Made by a program: the position numbers and the translations under genes
The notes under the pieces: model-generated
Told to the model about the DNA's origin: nothing
Databases searched by the model: none
Seen by the model: the letters and a program-made list of their open reading frames with translations, nothing else
Source: Chitinophaga pinensis
GTDB taxonomy: Bacteria > Bacteroidota > Bacteroidia > Flavobacteriales_D > Crocinitomicaceae
Assembly: GCA_945902745.1 (NCBI GenBank)
Contig: CAMDNE010000003.1
Coordinates: forward strand, 1-64,000
Length of the DNA stretch: 64,000 nucleotides
Reading direction: 5' to 3'
Shown here: piece by piece, positions 27,301-35,247 of the stretch
Layout: each line of letters starts with the position of its first letter
How positions within the stretch are numbered: the stretch's first letter is position 1

Positions 27301-28541
27301 CCTGTTTCACCATAATTATTTCCACCGTCCAAAGCACATCCAAACGTTAAATTTGCTGTAACTGGAGAACCCAACGCTGATGTTATAACTGCCGCTAAAG
27401 GACTCACTGTGCTAGATAAACAAGGAATATCTTCAATATCAGGGGCACTTCCTCCAAAACTATTCACTTGAATTTGAAAATATCCACGATCTGTGGGATT
27501 ATCAGCTGTAAATTGAACATAATAAGTTTGTCCAGGAATTAATTTCTGATAACTAAAGGGAGAAACAGGATCACAAGCATCTAAAATAATTTCTGCCTCG
27601 GGGTCAATCCCTAAGAAATCAGTTCCATCAGAAAATTCTATGTGCGATAAGTACTCAAATTTATCTTTGATCAATAGTGACGTTATAGGTTGCACACCAG
27701 TAACACATGAACTTGCGTCTGCAGCATGGTAAATTTCAAAATAGGTTCCTAATTCCGTTCCACCAAGATCAGAAGTAATCCCAACAGCGCCGCTTGCAGG
27801 AGCAATAAAACTAAACCATCCCGAGCCACTTGCCGCAACATTACTTGATGCAGGTTCATTTGGTTCGAGTGTATAGTCACACCAAGCATACGCATAAGTA
27901 GTGTTCAATGTTAAAGATGCCGCATCGCAAATAGCATCTTCTAAATAGTTTACAATTAAAGGCGAGCGAATAACTTCAATCGTAATTATATAATTTTGGG
28001 TACCACAACCACTACTACCACTTGCGTTAAATGTTTGTATTACAGTACCGGAAAACGCAGGTACCGCGATTATTCCATTTTGTCCACTGGTTTCTAAGTC
28101 TGAAAAAGCACCACCCGTTAAATCGTAATTCGTGGGAGCATCATTTTCATATCCTTGCCATTCGATCGCAATATTTGTTGGAACATCGGTTGGGCAGAGA
28201 TAATCGTGGTTAAAGAATATACCATCATTAGGATTGATGTCTGGGTGAGAAGCCGTTCTGACCCAAGGGCCATTATTGTTATTTACAAAAGCGTGATTAA
28301 AATCTCCAAGGAAACCAAATAAAACCGGACTGTTGTTAGAAAAACCCAAAGTGTTATCGGTTGCCAAATATTCAAACACAAAATCACTGTTTCCGGTAAG
28401 AAACCCATCACAATCCACATTATTCAATACTTCAACGGATATTACACGTACTTTGATATTTGCTTGACCAATCGAAAAATTGGCGTTAAAAAATAGCAGT
28501 AGCATAATAGTCCGAACACAAAATGTTCGAAATTTTTTCAT
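24321..28541 (-). CDS. T9SS type B secreted repeat protein
   Basis: A 1406-residue cell-surface protein with signal peptide (MKKFRTFCVRTIMLLLFFNA). The first 960 residues are several beta domains with phrases such as S-G-W-F-S-F-I-A-P-A-S-G, W-L-N-F-V-A-P-N-N-G and W-H-Y-F-V-A-P-P-S-G, a recurring jelly-roll-like module. Residues about 965-1318 are seven 50-residue repeats, each with I-C-x-G and G-C-D-S. The last 87 residues (V-T-P-N-E-D-G-Q-N-D-T-W, Y-N-R-W-G, P-D-G-V-Y-Y-Y) are the gliding-motility-associated type B sorting domain. Cargo of this kind is exported by T9SS with a PorP/SprF partner, here the next gene. An adhesin-like role is likely but not shown. Confidence 0.9.
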   Translation of the reverse strand: MKKFRTFCVRTIMLLLFFNANFSIGQANIKVRVISVEVLNNVDCDGFLTGNSDFVFEYLATDNTLGFSNNSPVLFGFLGDFNHAFVNNNNGPWVRTASHPDINPNDGIFFNHDYLCPTDVPTNIAIEWQGYENDAPTNYDLTGGAFSDLETSGQNGIIAVPAFSGTVIQTFNASGSSGCGTQNYIITIEVIRSPLIVNYLEDAICDAASLTLNTTYAYAWCDYTLEPNEPASSNVAASGSGWFSFIAPASGAVGITSDLGGTELGTYFEIYHAADASSCVTGVQPITSLLIKDKFEYLSHIEFSDGTDFLGIDPEAEIILDACDPVSPFSYQKLIPGQTYYVQFTADNPTDRGYFQIQVNSFGGSAPDIEDIPCLSSTVSPLAAVITSALGSPVTANLTFGCALDGGNNYGETGAPHTSPNPNQYHAYDYNHVAANNNDVNESVWLNFVAPNNGRMIFETDYQSTIFSESSALFGFDDRFSPGIPSDYSCANLEVLYAADGGLNGFLGGASQSARIDARCMEPGYKYFGMVDPANGLTLFNAQNINNWLYDPSVVDPVVNPPGNDILCLTTIDPLYEVVVTPAGVTPPFQAVAGTNEFACREYLAGEPAIDPLAANCANQTVWHYFVAPPSGAIEMNIRAYIGMNLLRYSVYELLNGTDCYGGLNPATYTTDGTQTTPIITPLLQGSAGFTGNQESMCCLTPGTIYAIQLDGGSPGDEGQYIIEYIREVASDAGDVFVEIANGDIIDVASADTAFVCFGDTLSPGILLNGIGLTTLDIPSCLQLGYVIHSTNPVPDPVANTGFTFIDSVQTENGVFVNNTNGSGTFGNPLFNQLYYVSPMADEPATWGDLTCISATVENGVPVVYLQPIVPVSSYNSALCEINFTSSGGLATYYSSNFTYTIQNSTNNIVATGSFAAGANVVFPVPSAEIYTISISDGACPYSFTIDASLCANPCITNPNVNFVATTICNGQSIFLEGANQTTAGLYTDVFPAVNGCDSTIYTTISVIQPVTFAQTFTICQGSSINVGTSTYSTSGIYTDVLVAANGCDSTITTTLFVASTLTSNSSATICQGDSYSFGATSLTVEGTYSNTLVAVGGCDSIVTLFLTVLPIDTSNVFVSICNGQSYTFGSTVLSASGTYLNTLSTINGCDSIERLYLTVNPTIIGSITAAICQGQNYSLGSQTLASSGTYTESFTTLSGCDSLVTLYLNVNPILSSSYSATICAGQTYTFGTQVLNVSGTYPQQFQTASGCDSSVTLYLFVDDAIEFYRDTTICEGETYVFGTQTLSLSGLYDEVFQTASGCDSIVHLELAVQNCDGPFEISNIVTPNEDGQNDTWKISDYTQIAGCTTIIYNRWGQPVYQSNDYQNEWGGTKDGEPLPDGVYYYSIKCSDTEYKGTVNLFRFKK
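24590..25650 (-). repeat. Seven in-frame 50-codon repeats
   Basis: Seven consecutive protein repeats of about 50 residues, pattern x-I-C-x-G-x-x-Y-x-F-G-x-x-x-L-x-x-S-G-T-Y, then G-C-D-S and L-x-L-x-V. Copies differ at many positions at DNA level, so the array is old rather than freshly expanded. Each unit has exactly two cysteines and could be closed by one disulphide. Confidence 0.9.
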
Positions 28542-28592
28542 AGCAAGGTTTAGTTTTAAAAGTTTATTCTGGTTTATTCTAATCTATTCAAT

Positions 28593-29852
28593 TCACATCA
28601 GCATCATCACTGGATTCTCCAAATATTGTTTAAATGTTTGTAAAAATGCAGCTCCAGATGCACCATCAACAACTCGATGATCACATGATAATGTAACTTT
28701 CATAACATTACCTGGAACAACCATTCCGTTCTTAACAACTGGTATTTGTTTAATTCCACCAACGGCTAAAATACAACTATCTGGCGTATTTACAATAGCA
28801 GTGAACGATTCTATTCCAAACATTCCAAGATTGGAAATAGTAAATGTATTTCCTTCCCAGTCAGCTGGTTGCAATTTTTTATCTTTCGCTTTTTGAGCGA
28901 AGACTTTAACCTCTGCTCCAATTTCCATCAAACTCTTTGTATCTGCAAAACGGACAACAGGAACTAATAATCCATCTTCAACTGCTACAGCAACTCCAAT
29001 ATGTACATGGTTATTTCTGCGAATAACATCGCCTAACCAAGAACTGTTGACAGTTGGATTCTTTTTCAATGATAGAGCCACAGCCTTCACAACCATATCG
29101 TTGAAAGATACTTTAACACCTTCAACAAGATTCATAGATTGACGAATAGTAATAGCATTATCCATGTCAATATCCAATGTCAAATAGAAATGCGGCGCAG
29201 TAAATTTACTTTCAGATAAACGTCGTGCAATTGTTTTACGCATTTGAGAAACTGTCTCGTCTGTATATGATTCAACACCTGGCACAGACTTCGTGAAAGA
29301 TCCATTTGCAGGCGTATATGGCACATAATGATCCACATCACGCTTTACTATTCTTCCAGCTTCACCTGTTCCTGAAACAGCATTAATATCAATTCCTTTT
29401 TCTTCTGCAATTTTCTTCGCTAATGGTGATGCAAACACACGACCATTACTATTCGAAGCTGGTATAGCAACTGGTGCTTTCACTTCAGCCACCACTGGAG
29501 CTGCAACAGCTGCAACTTTTACTTCTTGTACTGGAGGAGTAGCTTTTACTTCTTCTTTAACTTGAGCAATTGAAGGACCTTTGGCATTCGCAATAATAGC
29601 TGTAACGTCCTCCCCTTTTTTACCAATAATTGCTAAGATCTCATTAACTGGAGCAGCTTTACCTTTTTCAACTCCAATGTATAACAAAACACCGTCAAAA
29701 AAAGATTCAAACTCCATAGTTGCTTTATCTGTTTCAATTTCAGCTAATATTTCGCCTGATGCAACAGTATCTCCAACTTTTTTTGTCCATTCAGCAACAA
29801 CACCTTCTGTCATGGTGTCACTTAATTTGGGCATGTATATGATTTCAGCCAT
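28593..29852 (-). CDS. pdhC: Pyruvate dehydrogenase E2, dihydrolipoamide acetyltransferase
   Basis: A 419-residue E2 subunit that transfers acetyl groups from lipoyl to CoA. A single lipoyl domain at the N-terminus carries the lipoylated Lys43 (E-T-D-K-A-T-M). A Pro/Ala/Val-rich linker leads to the peripheral-subunit-binding domain (F-A-S-P-L-A-K-K-I-A-E-E-K-G-I-D), and the catalytic core ends with His392 and Asp396 in S-C-D-H-R-V-V-D-G. The PDH-type N-terminus M-P-K-L-S-D-T-M-T-E-G separates it from the second E2 at 56082. It lies 70 bp downstream of the E1 alpha gene; no E1 beta gene adjoins. Confidence 0.93.
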   Translation of the reverse strand: MAEIIYMPKLSDTMTEGVVAEWTKKVGDTVASGEILAEIETDKATMEFESFFDGVLLYIGVEKGKAAPVNEILAIIGKKGEDVTAIIANAKGPSIAQVKEEVKATPPVQEVKVAAVAAPVVAEVKAPVAIPASNSNGRVFASPLAKKIAEEKGIDINAVSGTGEAGRIVKRDVDHYVPYTPANGSFTKSVPGVESYTDETVSQMRKTIARRLSESKFTAPHFYLTLDIDMDNAITIRQSMNLVEGVKVSFNDMVVKAVALSLKKNPTVNSSWLGDVIRRNNHVHIGVAVAVEDGLLVPVVRFADTKSLMEIGAEVKVFAQKAKDKKLQPADWEGNTFTISNLGMFGIESFTAIVNTPDSCILAVGGIKQIPVVKNGMVVPGNVMKVTLSCDHRVVDGASGAAFLQTFKQYLENPVMMLM

Positions 29853-29888
29853 TTTTTTTATTTAAATATTTTCAAATAGAGTCGAACG

Positions 29889-29918
29889 TCTATGCTCCAG
29901 GTTCTATGCTCTATGCTC
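29889..29918. repeat. Short TCTATGCTC repeats between pdhA and pdhC
   Basis: Three near-copies of CTATGCTC (29890-29897, 29904-29911, 29911-29918) sit in the 70-bp gap between the two pyruvate dehydrogenase genes, just after the pdhA stop. No hairpin or binding-site role is evident. Confidence 0.6.
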
Positions 29919-29922
29919 TTTT

Positions 29923-30975
29923 TTAATACTCTTTAATATAAGGATAATCTGTTTGCGTATAAACATCCTCGTACAATTCATGTGCTTCTGGATAAGGAGA
30001 GTTTTCAGCAAATTCAACTGATTCAGCCACTTCTTTTTTCACCCATTCACTCATATCTTCGAGTTGTTTTGCTGTCATCCATTTGTTCTCTTGAATCACT
30101 TTCAAACAATGTTCGATTGGATCTTGTTCCATCCATTCTGCTAACTCCTCTTTTGTTCTATATTTCATTGGATCAGACATCGAGTGACCTTTATATCGAT
30201 ACGTTCGAATGTCTAATAATGTTGGTCCATTTCCTTTTCTTGCTCTATCACACGCTTCTTCAATAGCTTCATGCACAGATTCAGGTGACATACCATTCAC
30301 AATTCTTGAAGGCATTTCATATGAAAGTCCAATTTTTGAAAGATCCGATACATTGGTAGTTCTTTCTACAGAAGTTCCCATGGCGTAATTGTTATTTTCA
30401 ATGATAAAAATCACTGGAAGTTTCCAAATCATCGCCATGTTGAATGTCTCATGCAAAGCACCTTGACGAACAGCTCCATCACCCATTGATACAAAAGCAA
30501 CATTATCTGTTCCATTGTATTTTTCAGCAAAAGCAGCACCTGCTCCCATTGCGATTTGAGCTCCAACGATTCCATGTCCACCCATAAAGTTTTTTTCCTT
30601 TATGAAAAAGTGCATAGATCCACCTTTACCTTTTGAGCAACCTGTAGATCTTCCATATAATTCAGCCATTAACACTCTTGGATCTACTCCTAAAGCAATT
30701 GGGTGTGCGTGATCTCTATATGCTGTCATGTGTTTATCACCAGGACGACAAGCGCTTGCTGTACCAGCAACAATAGCTTCTTGACCAATATAAAGGTGAC
30801 AAAAACCACCAAAATTTTGTTGAATATATAATTGACCCGTTTTTTCTTCGAATTTACGAATGAGTAACATGTCTTTATACCACTTGATATACGTTTCTTT
30901 AGAAAACTTTGTTTTACCAGCAACTGCTGATTTTTTAGTTGTTTTTGATGGTTTGCTTGCAGTTTTTACCGCCAT
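29923..30975 (-). CDS. pdhA: Pyruvate dehydrogenase E1 component, alpha subunit
   Basis: A 350-residue thiamine-diphosphate enzyme subunit for oxidative decarboxylation of pyruvate. After a Lys/Ala/Thr-rich 30-residue tail come M-L-L-I-R-K-F-E-E, G-F-C-H-L-Y-I-G-Q-E-A, the ThDP/Mg motif S-M-G-D-G-A-V-R-Q-G and I-I-E-N-N-N-Y-A-M-G-T, and the loop Y-R-Y-K-G-H-S-M-S-D-P. It is the promoter-proximal gene of a pdhA-pdhC unit. The partner E1 beta is not in the window, a split arrangement common in Bacteroidota. Confidence 0.94.
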   Translation of the reverse strand: MAVKTASKPSKTTKKSAVAGKTKFSKETYIKWYKDMLLIRKFEEKTGQLYIQQNFGGFCHLYIGQEAIVAGTASACRPGDKHMTAYRDHAHPIALGVDPRVLMAELYGRSTGCSKGKGGSMHFFIKEKNFMGGHGIVGAQIAMGAGAAFAEKYNGTDNVAFVSMGDGAVRQGALHETFNMAMIWKLPVIFIIENNNYAMGTSVERTTNVSDLSKIGLSYEMPSRIVNGMSPESVHEAIEEACDRARKGNGPTLLDIRTYRYKGHSMSDPMKYRTKEELAEWMEQDPIEHCLKVIQENKWMTAKQLEDMSEWVKKEVAESVEFAENSPYPEAHELYEDVYTQTDYPYIKEY

Positions 30976-31001
30976 GTTTTTACCAATTAAAATTCGAAAG
31001 A

Positions 31002-31009
31002 CAAATATA
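31002..31009 (-). promoter_or_regulatory. -7 promoter element for pdhA
   Basis: Reads TATATTTG on the minus strand, a perfect TAnnTTTG, 26 nt upstream of the pdhA ATG. No clear -33 box. Confidence 0.45.
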
Positions 31010-31063
31010 GAAAATTCTAATCATAGATGTTTGAAAACACCTACAAATCCACATATAATTTTA

Positions 31064-31873
31064 CTATGGTTGGATTTTTAAAAATGGTTTTACTTCTTTT
31101 ATTGGAATACTAATTGAAATACTCCCAGCAGAATAAGGTGCAATTTCATAATTATTGTACAAAAAATTCATGTTGCCATCAGCAAAATTAAAATTCTCAT
31201 TACAACTAAATTTTCCATCCGTAAACCAAAAACCCGCGTCTGTTAAATTGACATCTTCTCCAATTTCATTTTGCGCCCTGAAGTATTTTTCAGCTAATTC
31301 AGTGAAGGTTGGAATGTCGGTAATGAAATCAGACAAAGTCAATTCCTTTCCATTAGTTCGAGATATCAACGAATAACTGGCATAACCATTTCCATGGGCT
31401 CCACCTGTATAATTCCAAATAGACAAATCAAGTTCAACAAATTTTTCGAATTCTACGATGCTTATTGTTGATTCCATTTCCCAAAGTTGTCCTTCCTCCA
31501 ACATGTCAGATTCTAAGCGACTTAATGAATCAAAATACGTTAATTGTTTTAAGAAAAAATCGGTGCTTAATTTTTTATTCGGATCATAATCAATTTCAAA
31601 TTCCGTATTTGAACGCACAAAATCAACTATTCTAAAATTTATCGAATCTTGAAATGGTAAAAGTCCCTGATTTTGGTTTTCATAAAAATCATATGTTATA
31701 ATCAATAAAGCGGTATCCGTTTTAAGTGTTGAAATACTTTGAATTTTTACATCGCCGTGAACAATTAAATTTTCTGGTGCGTTTGATTCAATTTTAGTTT
31801 CATTGATGTCTGGTTTTGAAACGCCACAAGACACAAGTAGTATGATGATAAAAAGTGAACTTAAGATTTTCAT
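31064..31873 (-). CDS. DUF3298/DUF4163 (RsiV-like) lipoprotein
   Basis: A 269-residue lipoprotein with signal MKILSSLFIIILLVSC (cysteine 16). The N-terminal half is a DUF4163-type domain and the C-terminal half DUF3298, recognised from W-N-Y-T-G-G-A-H-G-N-G-Y and the end P-Y-S-A-G-S-I-S-I-S-I-P. RsiV of Bacillus, which shares these domains, is an anti-sigma factor that binds lysozyme. The lipoprotein forms in Bacteroidota have no sigma factor nearby, so a lysozyme-inhibitor or cell-wall-sensing role is possible but unproven. Confidence 0.82.
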   Translation of the reverse strand: MKILSSLFIIILLVSCGVSKPDINETKIESNAPENLIVHGDVKIQSISTLKTDTALLIITYDFYENQNQGLLPFQDSINFRIVDFVRSNTEFEIDYDPNKKLSTDFFLKQLTYFDSLSRLESDMLEEGQLWEMESTISIVEFEKFVELDLSIWNYTGGAHGNGYASYSLISRTNGKELTLSDFITDIPTFTELAEKYFRAQNEIGEDVNLTDAGFWFTDGKFSCNENFNFADGNMNFLYNNYEIAPYSAGSISISIPIKEVKPFLKIQP

Positions 31874-32039
31874 AAAGATTGTTTTAATACCGATACGCTA
31901 TTTTGTAAAGTAAATTAAAATTTACCAACAAAAAGTCGCTCGGCATTATTTAGTTGAATTTATTTAGGCTCTTTATGATTAAGTGCCGATAATAGAAAAA
32001 AAATAACTATCTTAATTTATGTTACTATAATCTATTTGA

Positions 32040-32106
32040 ATCCCGATGGGATGAAATGATTATAGAAAATAATATAAATGATTTAATAAAAACCCTGAAA
32101 GGGTGA
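32040..32106. repeat. Left REP-like hairpins
   Basis: Two perfect small palindromes: ATCCC-GAT-GGGAT and ACCCT-GAA-AGGGT. The second is followed by GA and lies 8 bp upstream of the transposase ATG. Confidence 0.75.
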
Positions 32107-32114
32107 CATGATTT

Positions 32115-32579
32115 ATGGCCGGCACGTATTCACAAATTTATATTCAGTATGTATTCGCTGTTAAAGGGAGACAAAATTTATTACAAAAGCCTTGGCGCGA
32201 CGAAGTCTATAAGTACATCGCTGGAATTATAAAAGGGAAAAATCAAAAATCAATAATAGTACATGGAGTGTCCGATCATATTCCCGTTTTTGTAGGTTTA
32301 AAACCAGCAATGAATATATCTGATCTCGTTCGTGATATTAAAAACAATTCTTCTAATTTCATCAATGATAATAAATGGGTAAAAGGAAAATTTGCGTGGC
32401 AGGAAGGGTATGGCGTTTTTTCATATTCTCAATCGCAAATAGAAAATGTTTATCAATACATTGCAAATCAAGAGGAACATCATTCAAAAAAGACGTTCAA
32501 AGATGAATATATTGAATTTCTTAAGAAATTCAATATTGAATACAATGAGAAATATTTGTTCGACTGGTTATCTGATTAA
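32115..32579 (+). CDS. REP-associated/IS200-type Y1 transposase with altered HUH motif
   Basis: A 154-residue protein of the Y1 transposase family (IS200/IS605, RAYT). Family features: Y-S-Q-I-Y-I-Q-Y-V-F-A-V-K-G-R-Q-N-L, L-V-R-D-I-K-N-N-S-S-N-F-I, W-Q-E-G-Y-G-V-F-S-Y-S and the S-Q-I-E-N-V-Y-Q-Y-I-A-N-Q-E-E-H-H helix, where the catalytic tyrosine is expected. The metal-binding motif is normally H-U-H (D-H-I-H or D-H-V-H); here it is H55-I56-P57, since codon 57 is CCC. One base change from CAC would explain it. Otherwise the frame is intact and full length, so the protein may be catalytically dead or recently inactivated. Confidence 0.88.
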   Translation: MAGTYSQIYIQYVFAVKGRQNLLQKPWRDEVYKYIAGIIKGKNQKSIIVHGVSDHIPVFVGLKPAMNISDLVRDIKNNSSNFINDNKWVKGKFAWQEGYGVFSYSQSQIENVYQYIANQEEHHSKKTFKDEYIEFLKKFNIEYNEKYLFDWLSD

Positions 32580-32583
32580 AATA

Positions 32584-32651
32584 TCACCCTTTCAGGGTTT
32601 TGTCTCGATAAAATTAAATTGATTCTAAAATTCGGTCACCCTTTCAGGGTT
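32584..32651. repeat. Right REP-like hairpins, two copies
   Basis: TCACCCTTTCAGGGTT at 32584-32599 and 32636-32651, exact inverted copies of the left element at 32091-32106, 52 bp apart. The first begins 4 bases after the transposase stop and may also end its transcript. Confidence 0.8.
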
Positions 32652-32743
32652 TCGTTTATAGAATAAAATTGATTTATTTATATGTTAGAAAAGTAAAATT
32701 CAACAATCCACAAAATTCTATATAGAATCTTAACATAAAAGCT

Positions 32744-34747
32744 TTAGTTAATAGTTTGAAATAACTTGTCGTGTAAATTTCTCGTGTGTGCTTGATTTGG
32801 ATCTATTGCTAATATTTCCTCATAAACCTTCAATGCTTCTTTTTTCTTTCCTACGATTTCTAGCAACATACCTTTGTTTGACTTAGCACTTAAATCAGCA
32901 GGAAATTGGTTCACAAAAATGGTCATCAACTCCAAGCTTTTATCGAATTTTTGTTGGTTAAAAAACTCTTGAGACAACTCCAACAAATAATCTTTTTTAT
33001 CGGGAAAGTTGGCTAACAATTCTTTGGAAACAGCTATTAATTGATCATCTTCTTTCAAAATTCTCAAATAATAAATTTGGCGCTGATAATCTTCTGCAGA
33101 TTTCTTTTTCGACAAACCAACAGTTCTAACCATGTCAACCATTAACGCATTTTTCACTTTCGGAGATTCTTGCAATGCTATTAATTGTTCTAAAATGAAA
33201 TATTTGTTTTGAAAAAGAGATGGTTTGTCCAATTTCAATGAATCAATGGCGAAATTTAATTCTAACAATCCTTTATTGTATAAATCAATAGATTGCTCTT
33301 TAGTGCTCGCTATTTTTCCATATTCAGCATAAACGAATCCCATGTTTTCATAAATATTGACATAATTCGTATAAATATTTTTGGCAACAACAAACTCGTC
33401 GATTGACTGTTTGAACCAGCTTTCTTTATCAACATTATTTACCGTTCTATTTCCTTGCTCTAAATATTCTGTAGCTAAGTTAAAATGTGCTTTTATACTG
33501 TTTGGCGACACTACTATTCCCGATTCATAAATAGCTAAATTATTTTTCCAATCAGCACTTCTTGAAACTGTCCGACCGATAAAAAACACCACAAAAATTC
33601 CAAACAATCCAATTTTAAGTGCTTTGGTTTTATCAGAAACGATTGCATCTACTCCTAAAACGGCCATGATAATAATTCCTAGAACTGGCATGAATAAAAA
33701 GCGTTCCCCCAGATTACAGTTGATTAGAAAAAAGAAATTGGACGTTAACGCAAATGTGCTGATGAATAACAATGCTCCAAAACCAAACAATTTTCTCTTG
33801 ATTATTCCAAAGGCAAACAATCCTAAAAGAACTAAAAGCCCAAGTAAACCAATTAAACTTTGCCAATTTGAAAATGGTACTAATGGAAAAGTTGATATAG
33901 AATAATCCCAGCTCATTTGAATAGGCAAAATTGTTAATTGCAGGTACTTTGCAAAAATTGAGAAGTTCGTTGCGAACAATTCCGAATTTGTTTGTGCGAG
34001 CGCCAATGAATTCGCAACAGGATCAATTGGATCTTGAATTAAAACATCGGTTAAAACCATGGCTCTTATTCCGAAATACAACAAAAAAGGAATGGCAAAC
34101 AATAAGCTTTTCTTCACAACGTCAAGAATGGACGCAGTTTTCATGTAATAATAAGTTGCTGGAAAAAGTAACACACCCAAAACAGCTGTTTCTTTCGATA
34201 AAGTCGCCGCGAAAAACAAAAGTAATGAACCAATAAGCAACGATTTATGTTGAAATAAAATCCATCTCGAATAAAAATAGAGACTCGAAAACAAGAACAA
34301 CGCACTCAGTAACTCATCTCGACTTTTCACGTTTGCAACCACTTCCGTGTGAATTGGATGAAGCATGAATAGCAAAGTGATTGCAATAACCAATTTTTGG
34401 CGTTCTTCTCCGAATAGATTTTGCAAAAATTTAAATAAAACCAATACACAAAGCGCATATAACAAAACTTGAATAAAGTGAGATGCTGACGATTTTGAAT
34501 CGAATACTGATTTTTCTATTGCAAAAGTTGAAAGTGTAATTGGTCGATACGATTCATCTTCTCGCTCATTATAGCCGAATAAATAACTGTGTTTGAAGAT
34601 TTCGGAAATTCCGCCAATTCCTTCTTGCGTTAATTTATTCGATTTCACAACAATCATGTCATCAATCGTATAAGCATGATTGATTGTATTTGCATATAAA
34701 AGAAAGCTAAAGCCTATCCAAAACCACCACTTTTCAAAAATTTTCAT
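32744..34747 (-). CDS. TMTC-like membrane glycosyltransferase with C-terminal TPRs
   Basis: A 667-residue inner-membrane protein. The first 395 residues have about ten hydrophobic segments with loop motifs typical of the GT-C/TMTC (O-mannosyltransferase-like) family: Y-T-I-D-D-M early, Y-R-P-I-T, H-P-I-H-T-E-V-V-A-N-V-K-S-R-D-E-L and L-S-K-E-T-A-V. The C-terminal 270 residues are TPR-like helices (A-H-F-N-L-A-T-E-Y-L-E-Q-G-N, A-L-K-V-Y-E-E-I-L-A-I-D-P-N-Q-A). Eukaryotic TMTC proteins mannosylate cadherins; bacterial ones could glycosylate exported proteins, but the acceptor is unknown. It follows the cdd gene by 8 bp, so the two are co-transcribed. Confidence 0.8.
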   Translation of the reverse strand: MKIFEKWWFWIGFSFLLYANTINHAYTIDDMIVVKSNKLTQEGIGGISEIFKHSYLFGYNEREDESYRPITLSTFAIEKSVFDSKSSASHFIQVLLYALCVLVLFKFLQNLFGEERQKLVIAITLLFMLHPIHTEVVANVKSRDELLSALFLFSSLYFYSRWILFQHKSLLIGSLLLFFAATLSKETAVLGVLLFPATYYYMKTASILDVVKKSLLFAIPFLLYFGIRAMVLTDVLIQDPIDPVANSLALAQTNSELFATNFSIFAKYLQLTILPIQMSWDYSISTFPLVPFSNWQSLIGLLGLLVLLGLFAFGIIKRKLFGFGALLFISTFALTSNFFFLINCNLGERFLFMPVLGIIIMAVLGVDAIVSDKTKALKIGLFGIFVVFFIGRTVSRSADWKNNLAIYESGIVVSPNSIKAHFNLATEYLEQGNRTVNNVDKESWFKQSIDEFVVAKNIYTNYVNIYENMGFVYAEYGKIASTKEQSIDLYNKGLLELNFAIDSLKLDKPSLFQNKYFILEQLIALQESPKVKNALMVDMVRTVGLSKKKSAEDYQRQIYYLRILKEDDQLIAVSKELLANFPDKKDYLLELSQEFFNQQKFDKSLELMTIFVNQFPADLSAKSNKGMLLEIVGKKKEALKVYEEILAIDPNQAHTRNLHDKLFQTIN

Positions 34748-34755
34748 CTGCTTTT

Positions 34756-35229
34756 TCAGTTTGTTCCGAAGGCAAAAGGTAATAAATCTTTTGCAGAATT
34801 AAATACGATGGTTTTTTTATTTTGACTTACAAGAATTACTCTATAAGGCTTGTTTTGGCGAATTTCTGTTTCTAACATTACTTGTCGACAACCACCACAA
34901 GGCGCCAAAATAGTATCGAAAGGAATTAGATCTCCATTGGCAACAATACAAATCGTTTGAACAGCTATATCTGGAAAATTTGCTCCAGTATAAAAAAGTG
35001 CAACTCGTTCCGCACACAATCCTGAAGGATAAGCAATGTTTTCCTGATTATTTCCTAAAACAACTTCACCGTTTTCAAGAAGAACGGCTGCTCCAACGCT
35101 AAATTTGCTATATGGCGCATAGGCCTTTTCACATATTGAATATGCTTTTGTAATGAGTTCTTTCTCATTAATTGACAACTCTTCCCAAGAGTCAAATAAT
35201 TCATATTCTAGGTTGTGCGTGTGTTTCAT
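34756..35229 (-). CDS. cdd: Cytidine deaminase
   Basis: A 157-residue zinc enzyme that converts cytidine or deoxycytidine to uridine forms for pyrimidine salvage. Motifs are A-Y-A-P-Y-S-K-F-S-V-G-A-A, N-I-A-Y-P-S-G-L-C-A-E-R-V-A (zinc Cys and catalytic Glu) and A-P-C-G-G-C-R-Q (two zinc Cys), the tetrameric three-cysteine type. The start is the ATG at 35229; the in-frame TTG upstream belongs to a promoter element. The N-terminus is about 20 residues longer than the minimal enzyme. First gene of a two-gene unit. Confidence 0.94.
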   Translation of the reverse strand: MKHTHNLEYELFDSWEELSINEKELITKAYSICEKAYAPYSKFSVGAAVLLENGEVVLGNNQENIAYPSGLCAERVALFYTGANFPDIAVQTICIVANGDLIPFDTILAPCGGCRQVMLETEIRQNKPYRVILVSQNKKTIVFNSAKDLLPFAFGTN

Positions 35230-35247
35230 TTGTATAAATATTGTGGT

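Larger units (their letters stand above)
32040..32651 (+). mobile_element. REP-associated transposase unit with flanking hairpins
   Basis: One transposase gene is bracketed by short palindromes: ATCCCGATGGGAT (32040-32052) and AACCCTGAAAGGGTGA (32091-32106) on the left, and two inverted copies TCACCCTTTCAGGGTT on the right (32584-32599, 32636-32651). There are no long terminal inverted repeats or obvious target duplications, as expected for IS200/IS605-like or REP/RAYT units that use hairpins as ends. Confidence 0.75.

Noticed and set aside
31941-31988. Loose inverted repeat CGGCATTA / TAAGTGCCG upstream of the transposase unit
   Set aside because: The arms are short, the loop is over 30 nt and the match is imperfect. 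It could be chance.
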